A stretch of DNA of 19,306 nucleotides from contig JACNLR010000147.1 of the NCBI GenBank assembly GCA_014381385.1, positions 1-19,306 on the forward strand. Reading direction: 5' to 3'. A program made the position numbers and the translations under genes. Positions 7,947-13,703 of this stretch are shown here, one piece after another. Position 1 is the stretch's first letter; the number at the start of each line of letters is the position of its first letter. Source of the DNA: Planctomycetota bacterium. GTDB lineage: Bacteria; Planctomycetota; Phycisphaerae; Phycisphaerales; SM1A02. The notes beneath the pieces were generated by a model that was given only the letters and a program-made list of their open reading frames with translations, was not told the DNA's origin and did not search any database.

Positions 7947-8183
7947 ATGATGCGACAAATTCAATTTAGTTCTGGAAAAACACTGTCGATGCCAGTTAGA
8001 ATCGCCGCTCTCGCCTTTGGGCTTGTGCTCTTTTTACCTATTTTAGCACTACTCCTTGTCGCAGGATCTGTCGCAGGTGTTGTGTTTGCCGTCTTGTTAC
8101 TTGTTCGGGTTGTGACAACAAAAATACGCTTACTTTTTGGCAAAGACGAACAAGGTCGGAAAAACGTTCGAGTTAAACGGTAG
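7947..8183 (+). CDS. Small hydrophobic membrane protein, unknown function
   Basis: A 78-residue protein whose residues about 17-55 are almost wholly hydrophobic (AALAFGLVLFLPILALLLVAG, then VAGVVFAVLLLVRVV). This is long enough for a tight pair of membrane helices or one long helix. A short polar N-terminus precedes it, and a basic tail follows (KDEQGRKNVRVKR), which by the positive-inside rule should face the cytosol. Two ATGs in tandem (7947, 7950) could start it. It is divergent from dnaE across 62 bases. Its last 11 bases overlap the end of the opposing aminotransferase gene. I recognise no family. It is accepted as real because it fills an otherwise empty space between dnaE and the operon and has a coherent membrane-protein composition. 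Confidence 0.62.
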   Translation: MMRQIQFSSGKTLSMPVRIAALAFGLVLFLPILALLLVAGSVAGVVFAVLLLVRVVTTKIRLLFGKDEQGRKNVRVKR

Positions 8184-9102
8184 TTTCACGCTGCAATGTG
8201 TCTTGGTACGACAGGTGTAGTTGCCTCGTGAGCGACCCAACCTTGCCAGTACCAAAGGGCTGATCTTGGGTTCCAGCACCCTCTTCCGTTTGCACTGCTG
8301 CCCTGACTCCAATTACCGGCAGTACACCCCAACTTGAGTTAGTAAGAAATACCTCGTCTGCACCAAGGACATCGTCAAAAGACAACGGTTGTTTACTCGT
8401 CCCAACACCAAGTTCCTGCGCTATTTCAATAACGACTTCTCGGGTAATACCCGGCAACACTGCAGACGGTTCGTCACTTTCGCCCTCTTCGCCCCTTGCG
8501 GCCGGCGTTAGAAGCGTGCCATTTCGGACGATAAATATATTGCTAACGCAGCCACCCGTAACAGTTGCACTTGGGGTTAACCACAGCGCCTCTCCACATT
8601 GTTGCATTGCAGCCATTTGCAAATTTAACAACCTTGACCAGTAATGTAACGTTTTGTGCCCAGCCGAAAACTCGAATGGATTTACCCGACCACTTGCGAT
8701 TGAAACCACGACACCATTTTCAAAAAAAGCATCTGGATATCGAGTGGGCGGCTGTGTCTGGATGACAATCGTTGGATCCCCACCCCCACTTTCCCCAGTT
8801 TGTTGCAAGAGGTTCAGGTCGCCACCCGTAATAGTTAAACGCAACCGCGCCTCTTCTTGACCATTCTCTTCAAGCGTTAATTGCAGCGCGTCTACGAGAG
8901 GGTCAACTTGCAGTTTTTCAGTAAGGCGCAGGGCCGAAGCTGACCGCGCAATTCTTTCCATGTGGTCTTGCGCACGGAAAACACTACCGTTTTTTGCACA
9001 CATTGTTTCAAACAATCCCACACCGTGTTGAAACCCAGCATCAAACACGCTGATTTTTGCATTTTTATCATCAACAAACGTACCGTTTATCCAAACCTTC
9101 AT
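8173..9102 (-). CDS. Fold-type IV PLP enzyme (BCAT / aminodeoxychorismate lyase superfamily)
   Basis: A 309-residue class IV aminotransferase-like protein. Motifs in order: KVWINGTFV and FDAGFQHGVGLFET at the N-terminus, GHKTLHYWSRL with the likely Schiff-base lysine Lys150, EALWLTPSATVTGGCVSNIF, LLTP, VLPGITREVV, and ADEVFLTNSSWGVLPV. The family includes branched-chain aminotransferase, D-amino-acid transaminase and 4-amino-4-deoxychorismate lyase; sequence alone does not decide, though PabC-like lyase is plausible. The glutamate expected about 33 residues after the lysine, which holds the PLP ring nitrogen, is Gly183 here. An acidic insert (RGEEGESDEPS) precedes VLPG. The start at 9102 shares an ATGA overlap with the preceding stop, so the longer frame to 9150 is rejected. 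Last gene of the operon. Confidence 0.85.
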   Translation of the reverse strand: MKVWINGTFVDDKNAKISVFDAGFQHGVGLFETMCAKNGSVFRAQDHMERIARSASALRLTEKLQVDPLVDALQLTLEENGQEEARLRLTITGGDLNLLQQTGESGGGDPTIVIQTQPPTRYPDAFFENGVVVSIASGRVNPFEFSAGHKTLHYWSRLLNLQMAAMQQCGEALWLTPSATVTGGCVSNIFIVRNGTLLTPAARGEEGESDEPSAVLPGITREVVIEIAQELGVGTSKQPLSFDDVLGADEVFLTNSSWGVLPVIGVRAAVQTEEGAGTQDQPFGTGKVGSLTRQLHLSYQDTLQRETTV

Positions 9103-9512
9103 TGAATCCACACTCCCGTGATTAAAAGTGGGTCTGATTCGGTCGCACAAATAATTCGCAGTCCCGCAATTTGTTCGTTGTTAATCTGAAAAACCGCGAC
9201 GTGCGTTGCGCTGCCATCCCCATGCTCGCCGTTATCGCCTTGGGTTACAAGGACATCAAAGACTCCTCCATGCTTTGATGATTGTAAAGAAACTGCCTCC
9301 AAAGAATGTAGAAGTGTTGGGGCCAGAACGGAGTTTGTAACGAGCGTATCCAAAGCCGACGGATTGTTCTCTAAGAGTGGAACGAGTTTTGTTACCTCTT
9401 CTTGAATGTGGGTAACAACTTTTGACTCGGCCCTCGCAGACCACCACGAAAAGCCGGCGGCAAAAAGGAGAATCACAACCGGAACAATGAATTTCCTCAC
9501 ATTATTTTGCAT
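9099..9512 (-). CDS. Membrane-anchored protein of unknown function
   Basis: A 137-residue protein with one N-terminal hydrophobic segment, KFIVPVVILLFAAGFSWW (residues about 7-24), followed by polar sequence. It is either a signal anchor or an uncleaved signal peptide that places the rest outside the cytoplasm. The remainder is mixed helix and strand (HIQEEVTKLVPLLENN, then GVFDVLVTQGDNGEHGDGS, ATHVAVFQIN), with no motif I recognise. The ATG at 9512 gives an 11-base overlap with the lipoprotein gene. A TTG three codons earlier would also work but is less likely. Its stop overlaps the aminotransferase start as ATGA. The tight coupling on both sides supports it being a real operon member, perhaps an envelope protein working with the PEGA lipoprotein. 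Confidence 0.7.
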   Translation of the reverse strand: MQNNVRKFIVPVVILLFAAGFSWWSARAESKVVTHIQEEVTKLVPLLENNPSALDTLVTNSVLAPTLLHSLEAVSLQSSKHGGVFDVLVTQGDNGEHGDGSATHVAVFQINNEQIAGLRIICATESDPLLITGVWIQ

Positions 9513-9897
9513 TTGTGTCAAGCGTCTTTGTTCGTAGAATTTTTGCGCGTTCTAACAATTTTTCTGGGTTGTCCCTTGGTTGTTCAAGATCAAAGTGCCA
9601 GAGTGTGTTTGATTCTAAATTAACCGGCGCAACATCCGATACAAAATCTACAAATGGCGCGTCCCACATTGGTCGCTGCGTCCAAGCGGCTGTCATAATT
9701 GGCTCAAAGTTTTCCAGAGCAAGCCGAATGTCATATTCGCCATAATATGTAAACTCAAAAGTAACGGGCGTTCTACCAACCTCACGGTCGTTTACCCAGA
9801 CAAGCGCCCCAGATGGATTGCTTGTAATTTCTATTTTACGCTTTACACACCCAGCGAGTGCGGTGAACGATAGAAAGAGTAGTAACACAATTCTCAT
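9502..9897 (-). CDS. PEGA-domain lipoprotein
   Basis: A 131-residue protein. Its N-terminus is a lipoprotein signal peptide: positively charged start MRIV, hydrophobic LLLFLSFTA, and lipobox LAGC with Cys17. The +2 residue is Val rather than Asp, so outer-membrane sorting is expected by the E. coli rule. After the short linker VKRKIE comes a PEGA motif: ITSNPSGALVWVNDREVGRT followed by PVTFEFTYYGEYDIRLALENF. This small beta domain is common on surface and S-layer-associated proteins and is thought to bind other envelope components. The C-terminal part (about 70-131) is not recognised. The gene sits 40 bases after lptB and overlaps the next gene by 11 bases. The lipoprotein and PEGA calls are strong; the partner is unknown. 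Confidence 0.88.
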   Translation of the reverse strand: MRIVLLLFLSFTALAGCVKRKIEITSNPSGALVWVNDREVGRTPVTFEFTYYGEYDIRLALENFEPIMTAAWTQRPMWDAPFVDFVSDVAPVNLESNTLWHFDLEQPRDNPEKLLERAKILRTKTLDTNAK

Positions 9898-9905
9898 GGT
9901 GTTGG

Positions 9906-9911
9906 ATTATA
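9906..9911 (-). promoter_or_regulatory. Possible internal -10 element (TATAAT)
   Basis: On the minus strand a perfect TATAAT ends eight bases before the ATG of the PEGA lipoprotein, in the largest gap (40 bases) of this operon. The best -35 candidate is only TTGGCT, with a 19-base spacer, which is weak. If used, transcription would begin about at the start codon and give a nearly leaderless mRNA. No Shine-Dalgarno is seen before this ATG, which fits but does not prove the idea. It may be chance in a gap of this composition. Confidence 0.25.
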
Positions 9912-9937
9912 GAGAGTGAGCCTTGGAAAGAGCCAAT

Positions 9938-10672
9938 TTAATCAAATTCATCACCACGGAAAGTTGATGCAAGGTAATGTTTTCGCACCACATCATCGTT
10001 GATGATAGTTTTTGGGTCTCCATCCATAAGGTTTTTTCCATCGTCAATAATGTATGCCCTGTCGCAAATATGCAAGGTCTGCTGGACTGCATGGTCGGTT
10101 ACAAGAATTGCAATGCCCGAATCCGCCAACTTTTTCACCTCTGTTTGTACGTCCTCCACCGTGTGTGGATCCACAGCAGCAAAGGGCTCATCTAACAAGA
10201 TAAGCTTTGGTCTAGTAATGAGCGATCGTGCAATTTCAAGCCGCCTTCGTTCCCCACCACTGCACGTTTTTGCGAGTTGGTCTCGCTTGTGTTCAAGGTG
10301 AAACTGTTCAAGGAGTTCGTTGCACCGTTTTTTTTGAATACCCTTTGGTATGGGAAGTGTTTCAAGAATAGTCAACAGGTTATCTTCGCACGTCATTCCA
10401 CGAAAAACACTTGGTTCTTGCGCTAAATAGCCCATACCACGCCTTGCGTGTTGGTACATCGGAAGATACGTTACATCTTCACCGTCAAACAACACCTTGC
10501 CGCCCTCTGGCGCAATCATGCCTATCATCATTCGAAATGAAGTTGTTTTTCCCGCGCCATTTGGGCCAAGTAACCCAACTATCTCCCCCTCGTTTATTTC
10601 AAGTGTAACTTGATTGACGACCTTACGCCCTGCGTAACTTTTTACTAAATTTGTAGCAGAAAGTAAGGGCAC
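9938..10672 (-). CDS. lptB: Lipopolysaccharide export ABC transporter ATPase LptB
   Basis: A 244-residue ABC ATPase that would power extraction of LPS from the inner membrane with LptF and LptG. All nucleotide-binding motifs are intact: Walker A GPNGAGKT (36-43), Q-loop Gln85 in AQEPSVFRG, signature CSGGERRR (137-144), Walker B LILLDEP (157-163) and switch His194 in VTDHAV. The SGGERRRLEIAR string and the FAAVDP extension after Walker B are characteristic of LptB rather than of amino-acid (LivF/LivG) ATPases. The start is GTG at 10672, with GAGG seven bases upstream inside the stop region of the preceding gene, two bases away. LptA, LptC, KdsC and RpoN, its usual neighbours in Proteobacteria, are absent here; instead it sits among unrecognised envelope-like genes. 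Confidence 0.93.
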   Translation of the reverse strand: MPLLSATNLVKSYAGRKVVNQVTLEINEGEIVGLLGPNGAGKTTSFRMMIGMIAPEGGKVLFDGEDVTYLPMYQHARRGMGYLAQEPSVFRGMTCEDNLLTILETLPIPKGIQKKRCNELLEQFHLEHKRDQLAKTCSGGERRRLEIARSLITRPKLILLDEPFAAVDPHTVEDVQTEVKKLADSGIAILVTDHAVQQTLHICDRAYIIDDGKNLMDGDPKTIINDDVVRKHYLASTFRGDEFD

Positions 10673-10674
10673 TC

Positions 10675-11460
10675 TTATACCTCGCCACCAAGGTCATCCG
10701 CTTCTTCCAACTCTTCAACTTTTACTCTCTTTGCGAGGGGCGTCCAATTTTCTGGGTAGAAATGGTGTGCAAGTGTGCCGATTATTAAGTGCATATCTTT
10801 GTAAACATAATCATCAAGGAGGATGGGTTCGTCATCTTCAACGATGACCTTTGCAGTCCAAGTAGTTCTTGGTTTCCCGGTTTTTGAAATCCACCGCTCC
10901 ATGTCAATGTCTTTAATCTGCTCTGAAGTCCATGTCCCTTCGGGCGTTGTTAGCGTGCCGTTATCTTCAAGAAGATATGCATTCGCCCTTTTTGACATTT
11001 TTAAATAACCCCAAATGTAATAAAATCCAAATGGAAGACAGAGGATAAATAACCACTGCATAGGGCGGTCGAACTTGCTTGGCCGAGTTACGCTTCCGTA
11101 TTCGTTTAAATATCCTTCGAGTAGAGACGTTGCTTTTTGTTGCGACTCTTGTCCCTCCCCAGAAAGCGCACTCCCAAACACGGTAAGTGCATCGCCCCAC
11201 TCTTGGTCGAGGCCATCATCTTCTTCAACAGCAACCAGAAGCGCTACCACTGCACGGTCACGCTCTTGTGACCCCGCAGCATCGCCAAGACCCCGCTGTA
11301 CAAACTCCCGAAGGAGCTCAGCCCTATTGGCGGCCGTAATGGCGTTTGGAATGACTACTACATAATCCCAAATACCCCACACCCCAAGAACAAGGCACAC
11401 GATAGCCGTGATAATTGTTTTGAGCCAGTATCGAGTTGCGAGCGTTGTTGTAATTGCCAA
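10675..11460 (-). CDS. Two-helix membrane protein with a possible PH-like cytoplasmic tail
   Basis: A 261-residue protein. The first membrane segment is TIITAIVCLVLGVWGIWDYV (about 14-33), and the second is MQWLFILCLPFGFYYIWGYL (about 132-151). Between them is a helical, acidic region of about 95 residues that should lie in the periplasm (AELLREFVQRG, VALLVAVEEDDGL). The C-terminal part alternates short strands (AYLLEDNGTLTTPEG, IKDIDMERWIS, TWTAKVIVEDDEPI) and ends in a helix (DMHLIIGTLAHHF). This pattern is reminiscent of bacterial PH domains, but I cannot confirm it. The start is TTG at 11460, chosen because AAAGGAGA stands seven bases before it; the longer frame to 11517 would overlap the previous gene. 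Its stop is two bases from lptB, suggesting a joint role in the envelope. Confidence 0.72.
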   Translation of the reverse strand: MAITTTLATRYWLKTIITAIVCLVLGVWGIWDYVVVIPNAITAANRAELLREFVQRGLGDAAGSQERDRAVVALLVAVEEDDGLDQEWGDALTVFGSALSGEGQESQQKATSLLEGYLNEYGSVTRPSKFDRPMQWLFILCLPFGFYYIWGYLKMSKRANAYLLEDNGTLTTPEGTWTSEQIKDIDMERWISKTGKPRTTWTAKVIVEDDEPILLDDYVYKDMHLIIGTLAHHFYPENWTPLAKRVKVEELEEADDLGGEV

Positions 11461-11467
11461 TGGATAA

Positions 11468-11475
11468 TCTCCTTT
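11468..11475 (-). promoter_or_regulatory. Strong ribosome binding site deciding a TTG start
   Basis: Reading the minus strand, AAAGGAGA is followed by seven bases (TTATCCA) and then TTG. This is the best Shine-Dalgarno in the operon. It lies in the 26-base gap after the upstream gene's stop, so it fixes the start of the membrane-protein gene at 11460 even though the codon is not ATG. Confidence 0.75.
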
Positions 11476-11486
11476 GCTATTGAATC

Positions 11487-12086
11487 CTACACTGTCTTGG
11501 CTTGGAGTGTTTGGCAAAGAACGATTGCTGCTTTGTATAACCCAGCATGGGTAGGTACTGCTGGAATGTGTGCCAGTACATAATCCAGTTGCCTTAGCGG
11601 AGTGCTCTGTGTATTCATTTTGCTAAGAACATGGTCCCCAAGTTCATCGATTGCATGGTCGAACCAAGCGCATGTCGGCTTTTCTGCGTTGGCTGGCTCC
11701 TCTATTTGAACACGAACCATGACACCGCTCCCAAGCGACACGATTGGGCAGAGCCCCAGACTTGTCGTAGGCTCTCTGCAAAGAACAATGGCGGAGATGT
11801 TGTTTGCATGAAGACTGTTTGAAATAATTCCAGCATCCCTCCCAACAAGAGGCGGGCGTATCAAGTATCTTCCTCCACTACTTACCTCATCAGCGAGTTC
11901 CATGGAATTAATAATTTGAACGCGCTTGCCATTTTTAGCGGCTTCATACATGGACTGGCGCGCATCAGAAAGTTCTTCTAGGCTGCTAGTAAGTTTCTCC
12001 CAATTTTCAGAGGATCGAGCTGCTTCAACTTTTCCGCTTGAAATTGATTCTTTTTTAAACCAAGGGTCTGTTTTTTTTCGTGGCAT
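11487..12086 (-). CDS. Unrecognised soluble protein, second gene of the LptB operon
   Basis: A 199-residue protein without signal peptide or membrane segment. The N-terminus is basic (MPRKKTDPWFKK), followed by a charged helical stretch (WEKLTSSLEELSDARQSMYEA, about 28-48). A more ordered part follows from residue 54 (RVQIINSMELADEVSSGG, LIRPPLVGRDAGIIS, ISAIVLCRE, VMVRVQIEEP) and ends in helices (WFDHAIDELGDHVLSKMN, LDYVLAHIP). No family comes to mind. The ATG at 12086 stands four bases after the stop of the preceding gene. A longer open frame to 12236 exists but would run far into that gene. Position suggests it is translated together with the genes around it. Confidence 0.65.
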   Translation of the reverse strand: MPRKKTDPWFKKESISSGKVEAARSSENWEKLTSSLEELSDARQSMYEAAKNGKRVQIINSMELADEVSSGGRYLIRPPLVGRDAGIISNSLHANNISAIVLCREPTTSLGLCPIVSLGSGVMVRVQIEEPANAEKPTCAWFDHAIDELGDHVLSKMNTQSTPLRQLDYVLAHIPAVPTHAGLYKAAIVLCQTLQAKTV

Positions 12087-12090
12087 AAAT

Positions 12091-12657
12091 TTACGTTGCG
12101 TAATGCTCTCGCACTTCATCGGCAAGAACGCTGTTACCAAACCACAACTTAACTGGCCCGCCCGGCTGAAGGTGCACAAGGATCGGCGCACCTGCGGAAA
12201 TAAGAAAGACGCTTTGTTCTTGTGTTTCGCCATCATTCATGAGGGCGGTAATTAAACTCGCAAGTATTTGTTCGTCGCCTGCTTCAAAAAGAAGCGGGTC
12301 CCTTGTGTTGAGTTTGATGGTTGCAGAAGCGTCAAATTCTTGCCAGAGCTCATCTTCCGCCATGCTAAAGGCAACCGCGTCAAAAATAGAACGCCACTTT
12401 CTACATGGCAAGAGAACTGTTTGCCCTTGGTGAATTTTTCGAACGCTTTCTATTGCTGCGGTTACGAGGGTATCGCCATCAACCGTCATGCAGTCCCACT
12501 CAGGGTCGCAGGAATCTCCATCAATGCATAAACAATCCCGAACATCGGCACTATCTGGGCGCATTTCTAGGTGGGCGCAGTCGTCACCCTCTTGGGTTGT
12601 GGCTATGCCAAACTCACGCAGTAGGTCGCTTATTTCTTGTTCAGGGAGAAAATCCAA
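12091..12657 (-). CDS. Unrecognised acidic protein, first gene of the LptB operon
   Basis: A 188-residue, notably acidic cytosolic-looking protein. Features seen: a helical N-terminus (LPEQEISDLLREFGIATT), and a cysteine- and aspartate-rich stretch at about 41-60 (RDCLCIDGDSCDPEWDCMTV, four Cys) that could bind a metal or form disulfides. Regular strands and helices follow (GQTVLLPCRKWRS, ILASLITALMNDG, SVFLISAGAPILVHL). No known family is recognised. The only standard start codon in frame is TTG at 12657, with a weak GGAA seven bases before. No ATG or GTG lies between it and the in-frame TGA about 40 bases upstream, so a rarer start (ATT, ATA) remains possible. It heads the operon and is divergent from the phosphatase gene. 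Confidence 0.62.
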   Translation of the reverse strand: MDFLPEQEISDLLREFGIATTQEGDDCAHLEMRPDSADVRDCLCIDGDSCDPEWDCMTVDGDTLVTAAIESVRKIHQGQTVLLPCRKWRSIFDAVAFSMAEDELWQEFDASATIKLNTRDPLLFEAGDEQILASLITALMNDGETQEQSVFLISAGAPILVHLQPGGPVKLWFGNSVLADEVREHYAT

Positions 12658-12691
12658 AAATCTATTCCAATCAATTCGTGTGTGATGTATG

Positions 12692-12718
12692 CGTATTCAA
12701 TACGATAGTGGCTACTAT
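12692..12718. promoter_or_regulatory. Two abutting palindromes in a divergent promoter region
   Basis: The roughly 69-base gap between the LptB operon and the ywlE-rpiB pair contains CGTATT-C-AATACG (12692-12704, perfect 6-base arms). Directly next to it is ATAGT-GGCT-ACTAT (12705-12718, perfect 5-base arms). A weak minus-strand promoter fits around them: TTGCAA (12718-12723), a 17-base spacer and TTGAAT (12695-12700, four of six to consensus). The palindromes would then cover its spacer and -10, where a repressor could act on both directions. Operator function is inferred from symmetry and position only. Confidence 0.35.
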
Positions 12719-12726
12719 TGCAAGTG

Positions 12727-13164
12727 ATGTCTATTTCTACCATACTTTTTGTTTGTACGGGCAACACGTGTCGAAGCCCAATGGCCGAAGGTCTTGCCCA
12801 AAAATGGCTAGATGACAACGGTTTTAGTGATTGGATGGCGGTTTCGGCTGGTGTTTTTGCTTTCGAGGGTAGCCCCACAAGCGAAGAGACTCTCGAGGCA
12901 CTTTCAAAACAGGGAATTACCTATGAAGGAACAAGCAAGCCGCTTAACCGGCAGATGGCACATTCTGCAAAGGTGGTGCTTTGTATGTCTTCAGGACACC
13001 TTGCCGCCGTACATCAGTTTACGGAAAACGCTGCACTGCTCGATCCCAACGGCGACATTCCTGACCCTATTGGCCAAGACCAATCCGTGTACGATGCGCT
13101 TGCTGTTCAAATGCAATCATTACTCGCAACAAAATTACGTTCACTAACAGGCGAAGGAGTTTAG
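12727..13164 (+). CDS. Low-molecular-weight protein phosphatase, YwlE-like (possible protein-arginine phosphatase)
   Basis: A 145-residue cytosolic phosphatase. The CX5R P-loop CTGNTCRSPMAEG has nucleophile Cys10 and Arg16. The general acid is in IPDPIGQD (Asp113), and the strand SAGVFAFEGSPTSEETLEAL is typical. In this family the residue two before the P-loop Arg tells substrates apart. It is Thr14 here, as in Bacillus YwlE, which removes phosphate from phospho-arginine; tyrosine phosphatases usually have Ile or Leu. Phospho-arginine activity is therefore a reasonable inference, but no McsB-type arginine kinase is in the window. I took ATG 12727; TTG 12718 and GTG 12724 are in frame upstream. 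rpiB begins directly after its stop. The same two genes, ywlE and ywlF (rpiB), are neighbours in Bacillus subtilis. Confidence 0.9.
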   Translation: MSISTILFVCTGNTCRSPMAEGLAQKWLDDNGFSDWMAVSAGVFAFEGSPTSEETLEALSKQGITYEGTSKPLNRQMAHSAKVVLCMSSGHLAAVHQFTENAALLDPNGDIPDPIGQDQSVYDALAVQMQSLLATKLRSLTGEGV

Positions 13165-13605
13165 ATGTCTTTTGAAGTTGGAACAATCGCGATAGGCTCA
13201 GACCACCGTGCTCGTGAAATTGTGGACGCTCTTGCTGCGCACTTGGAACTCCAAGGCTGGGTGGTACACAAACGGTATGGAGGGAACGCCGACTCGGTGG
13301 ACTATCCATGTATAGCAGACGAGGTTGCAAAAGAAATTACATCGGGCAACGCAGTCTGTGGCGTATTAATTTGCGGTTCTGGCATTGGCATGTCTATGGC
13401 GGCAAATAAAACAGATGGCATCAGAGCCGCACTTGTACACGAACCAGTTGCGGCAGAAATGAGTCGAAAACACAACGACGCCAACGTCCTGTGCATGGCG
13501 GCAGATGGCCCACTAGATAGCGACTACAACACAATCTTGGATACATGGCTCACGACCGACTTCGAAGGCGGCCGCCACCAACGCCGCGTCTCCCTCATGC
13601 GCTAG
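13165..13605 (+). CDS. rpiB: Ribose-5-phosphate isomerase B
   Basis: A 146-residue enzyme of the pentose phosphate pathway that interconverts ribose 5-phosphate and ribulose 5-phosphate. Diagnostic motifs: IAIGSDHRA (8-16), SVDYPCIADEVA, GVLICGSGIGMSMAANK with the catalytic Cys70, GIRAALVHEP, SRKHNDANVLCM and a C-terminal FEGGRHQRRV that binds phosphate in the dimer. Length matches the family (about 145-150). The ATG at 13165 directly follows the phosphatase stop, and GAAGGAG (13153-13159) sits five bases upstream, inside the phosphatase gene. The two are evidently co-transcribed. LacA/LacB galactose isomerases are relatives, but the HNDANVL and CGSGIG motifs fit RpiB. Confidence 0.95.
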   Translation: MSFEVGTIAIGSDHRAREIVDALAAHLELQGWVVHKRYGGNADSVDYPCIADEVAKEITSGNAVCGVLICGSGIGMSMAANKTDGIRAALVHEPVAAEMSRKHNDANVLCMAADGPLDSDYNTILDTWLTTDFEGGRHQRRVSLMR

Positions 13606-13613
13606 CCCCACCC

Positions 13614-13649
13614 CCCCTAAAAACCGCTGTTTGGGGAAGTTTTTGTTTT
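13614..13649 (+). terminator. Probable rho-independent terminator after rpiB
   Basis: Eight to ten bases after the rpiB stop, CCCC (13614-13617) can pair with GGGG (13633-13636) and AAAC (13621-13624) with GTTT (13629-13632). This leaves a CGCT loop and a three-base bulge (TAA) on the left arm. The run GTTTTTGTTTT follows at 13639-13649. The bulge makes the stem imperfect, but stem plus T-tract directly after an operon end, before a gene with its own ribosome binding site, is the expected arrangement. Confidence 0.55.
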
Positions 13650-13703
13650 ATAACTTGCTTTTGGTGGCGTAGTACTTCGTAATCGTGCTTGGAGAATAAA
13701 AAA

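Noticed and set aside
7943..7952. Perfect palindrome CATCATGATG at the start of the small membrane gene.
   Set aside because: It arises from tandem ATG codons preceded by CATC; a 10-base palindrome of this kind is easily due to chance.
13655..13683. Possible promoter TTGCTT, 17 bases, CGTAAT before the peptidase gene.
   Set aside because: Only three and four of six matches to consensus; a promoter must exist here because a terminator precedes it, but these boxes are not convincing.
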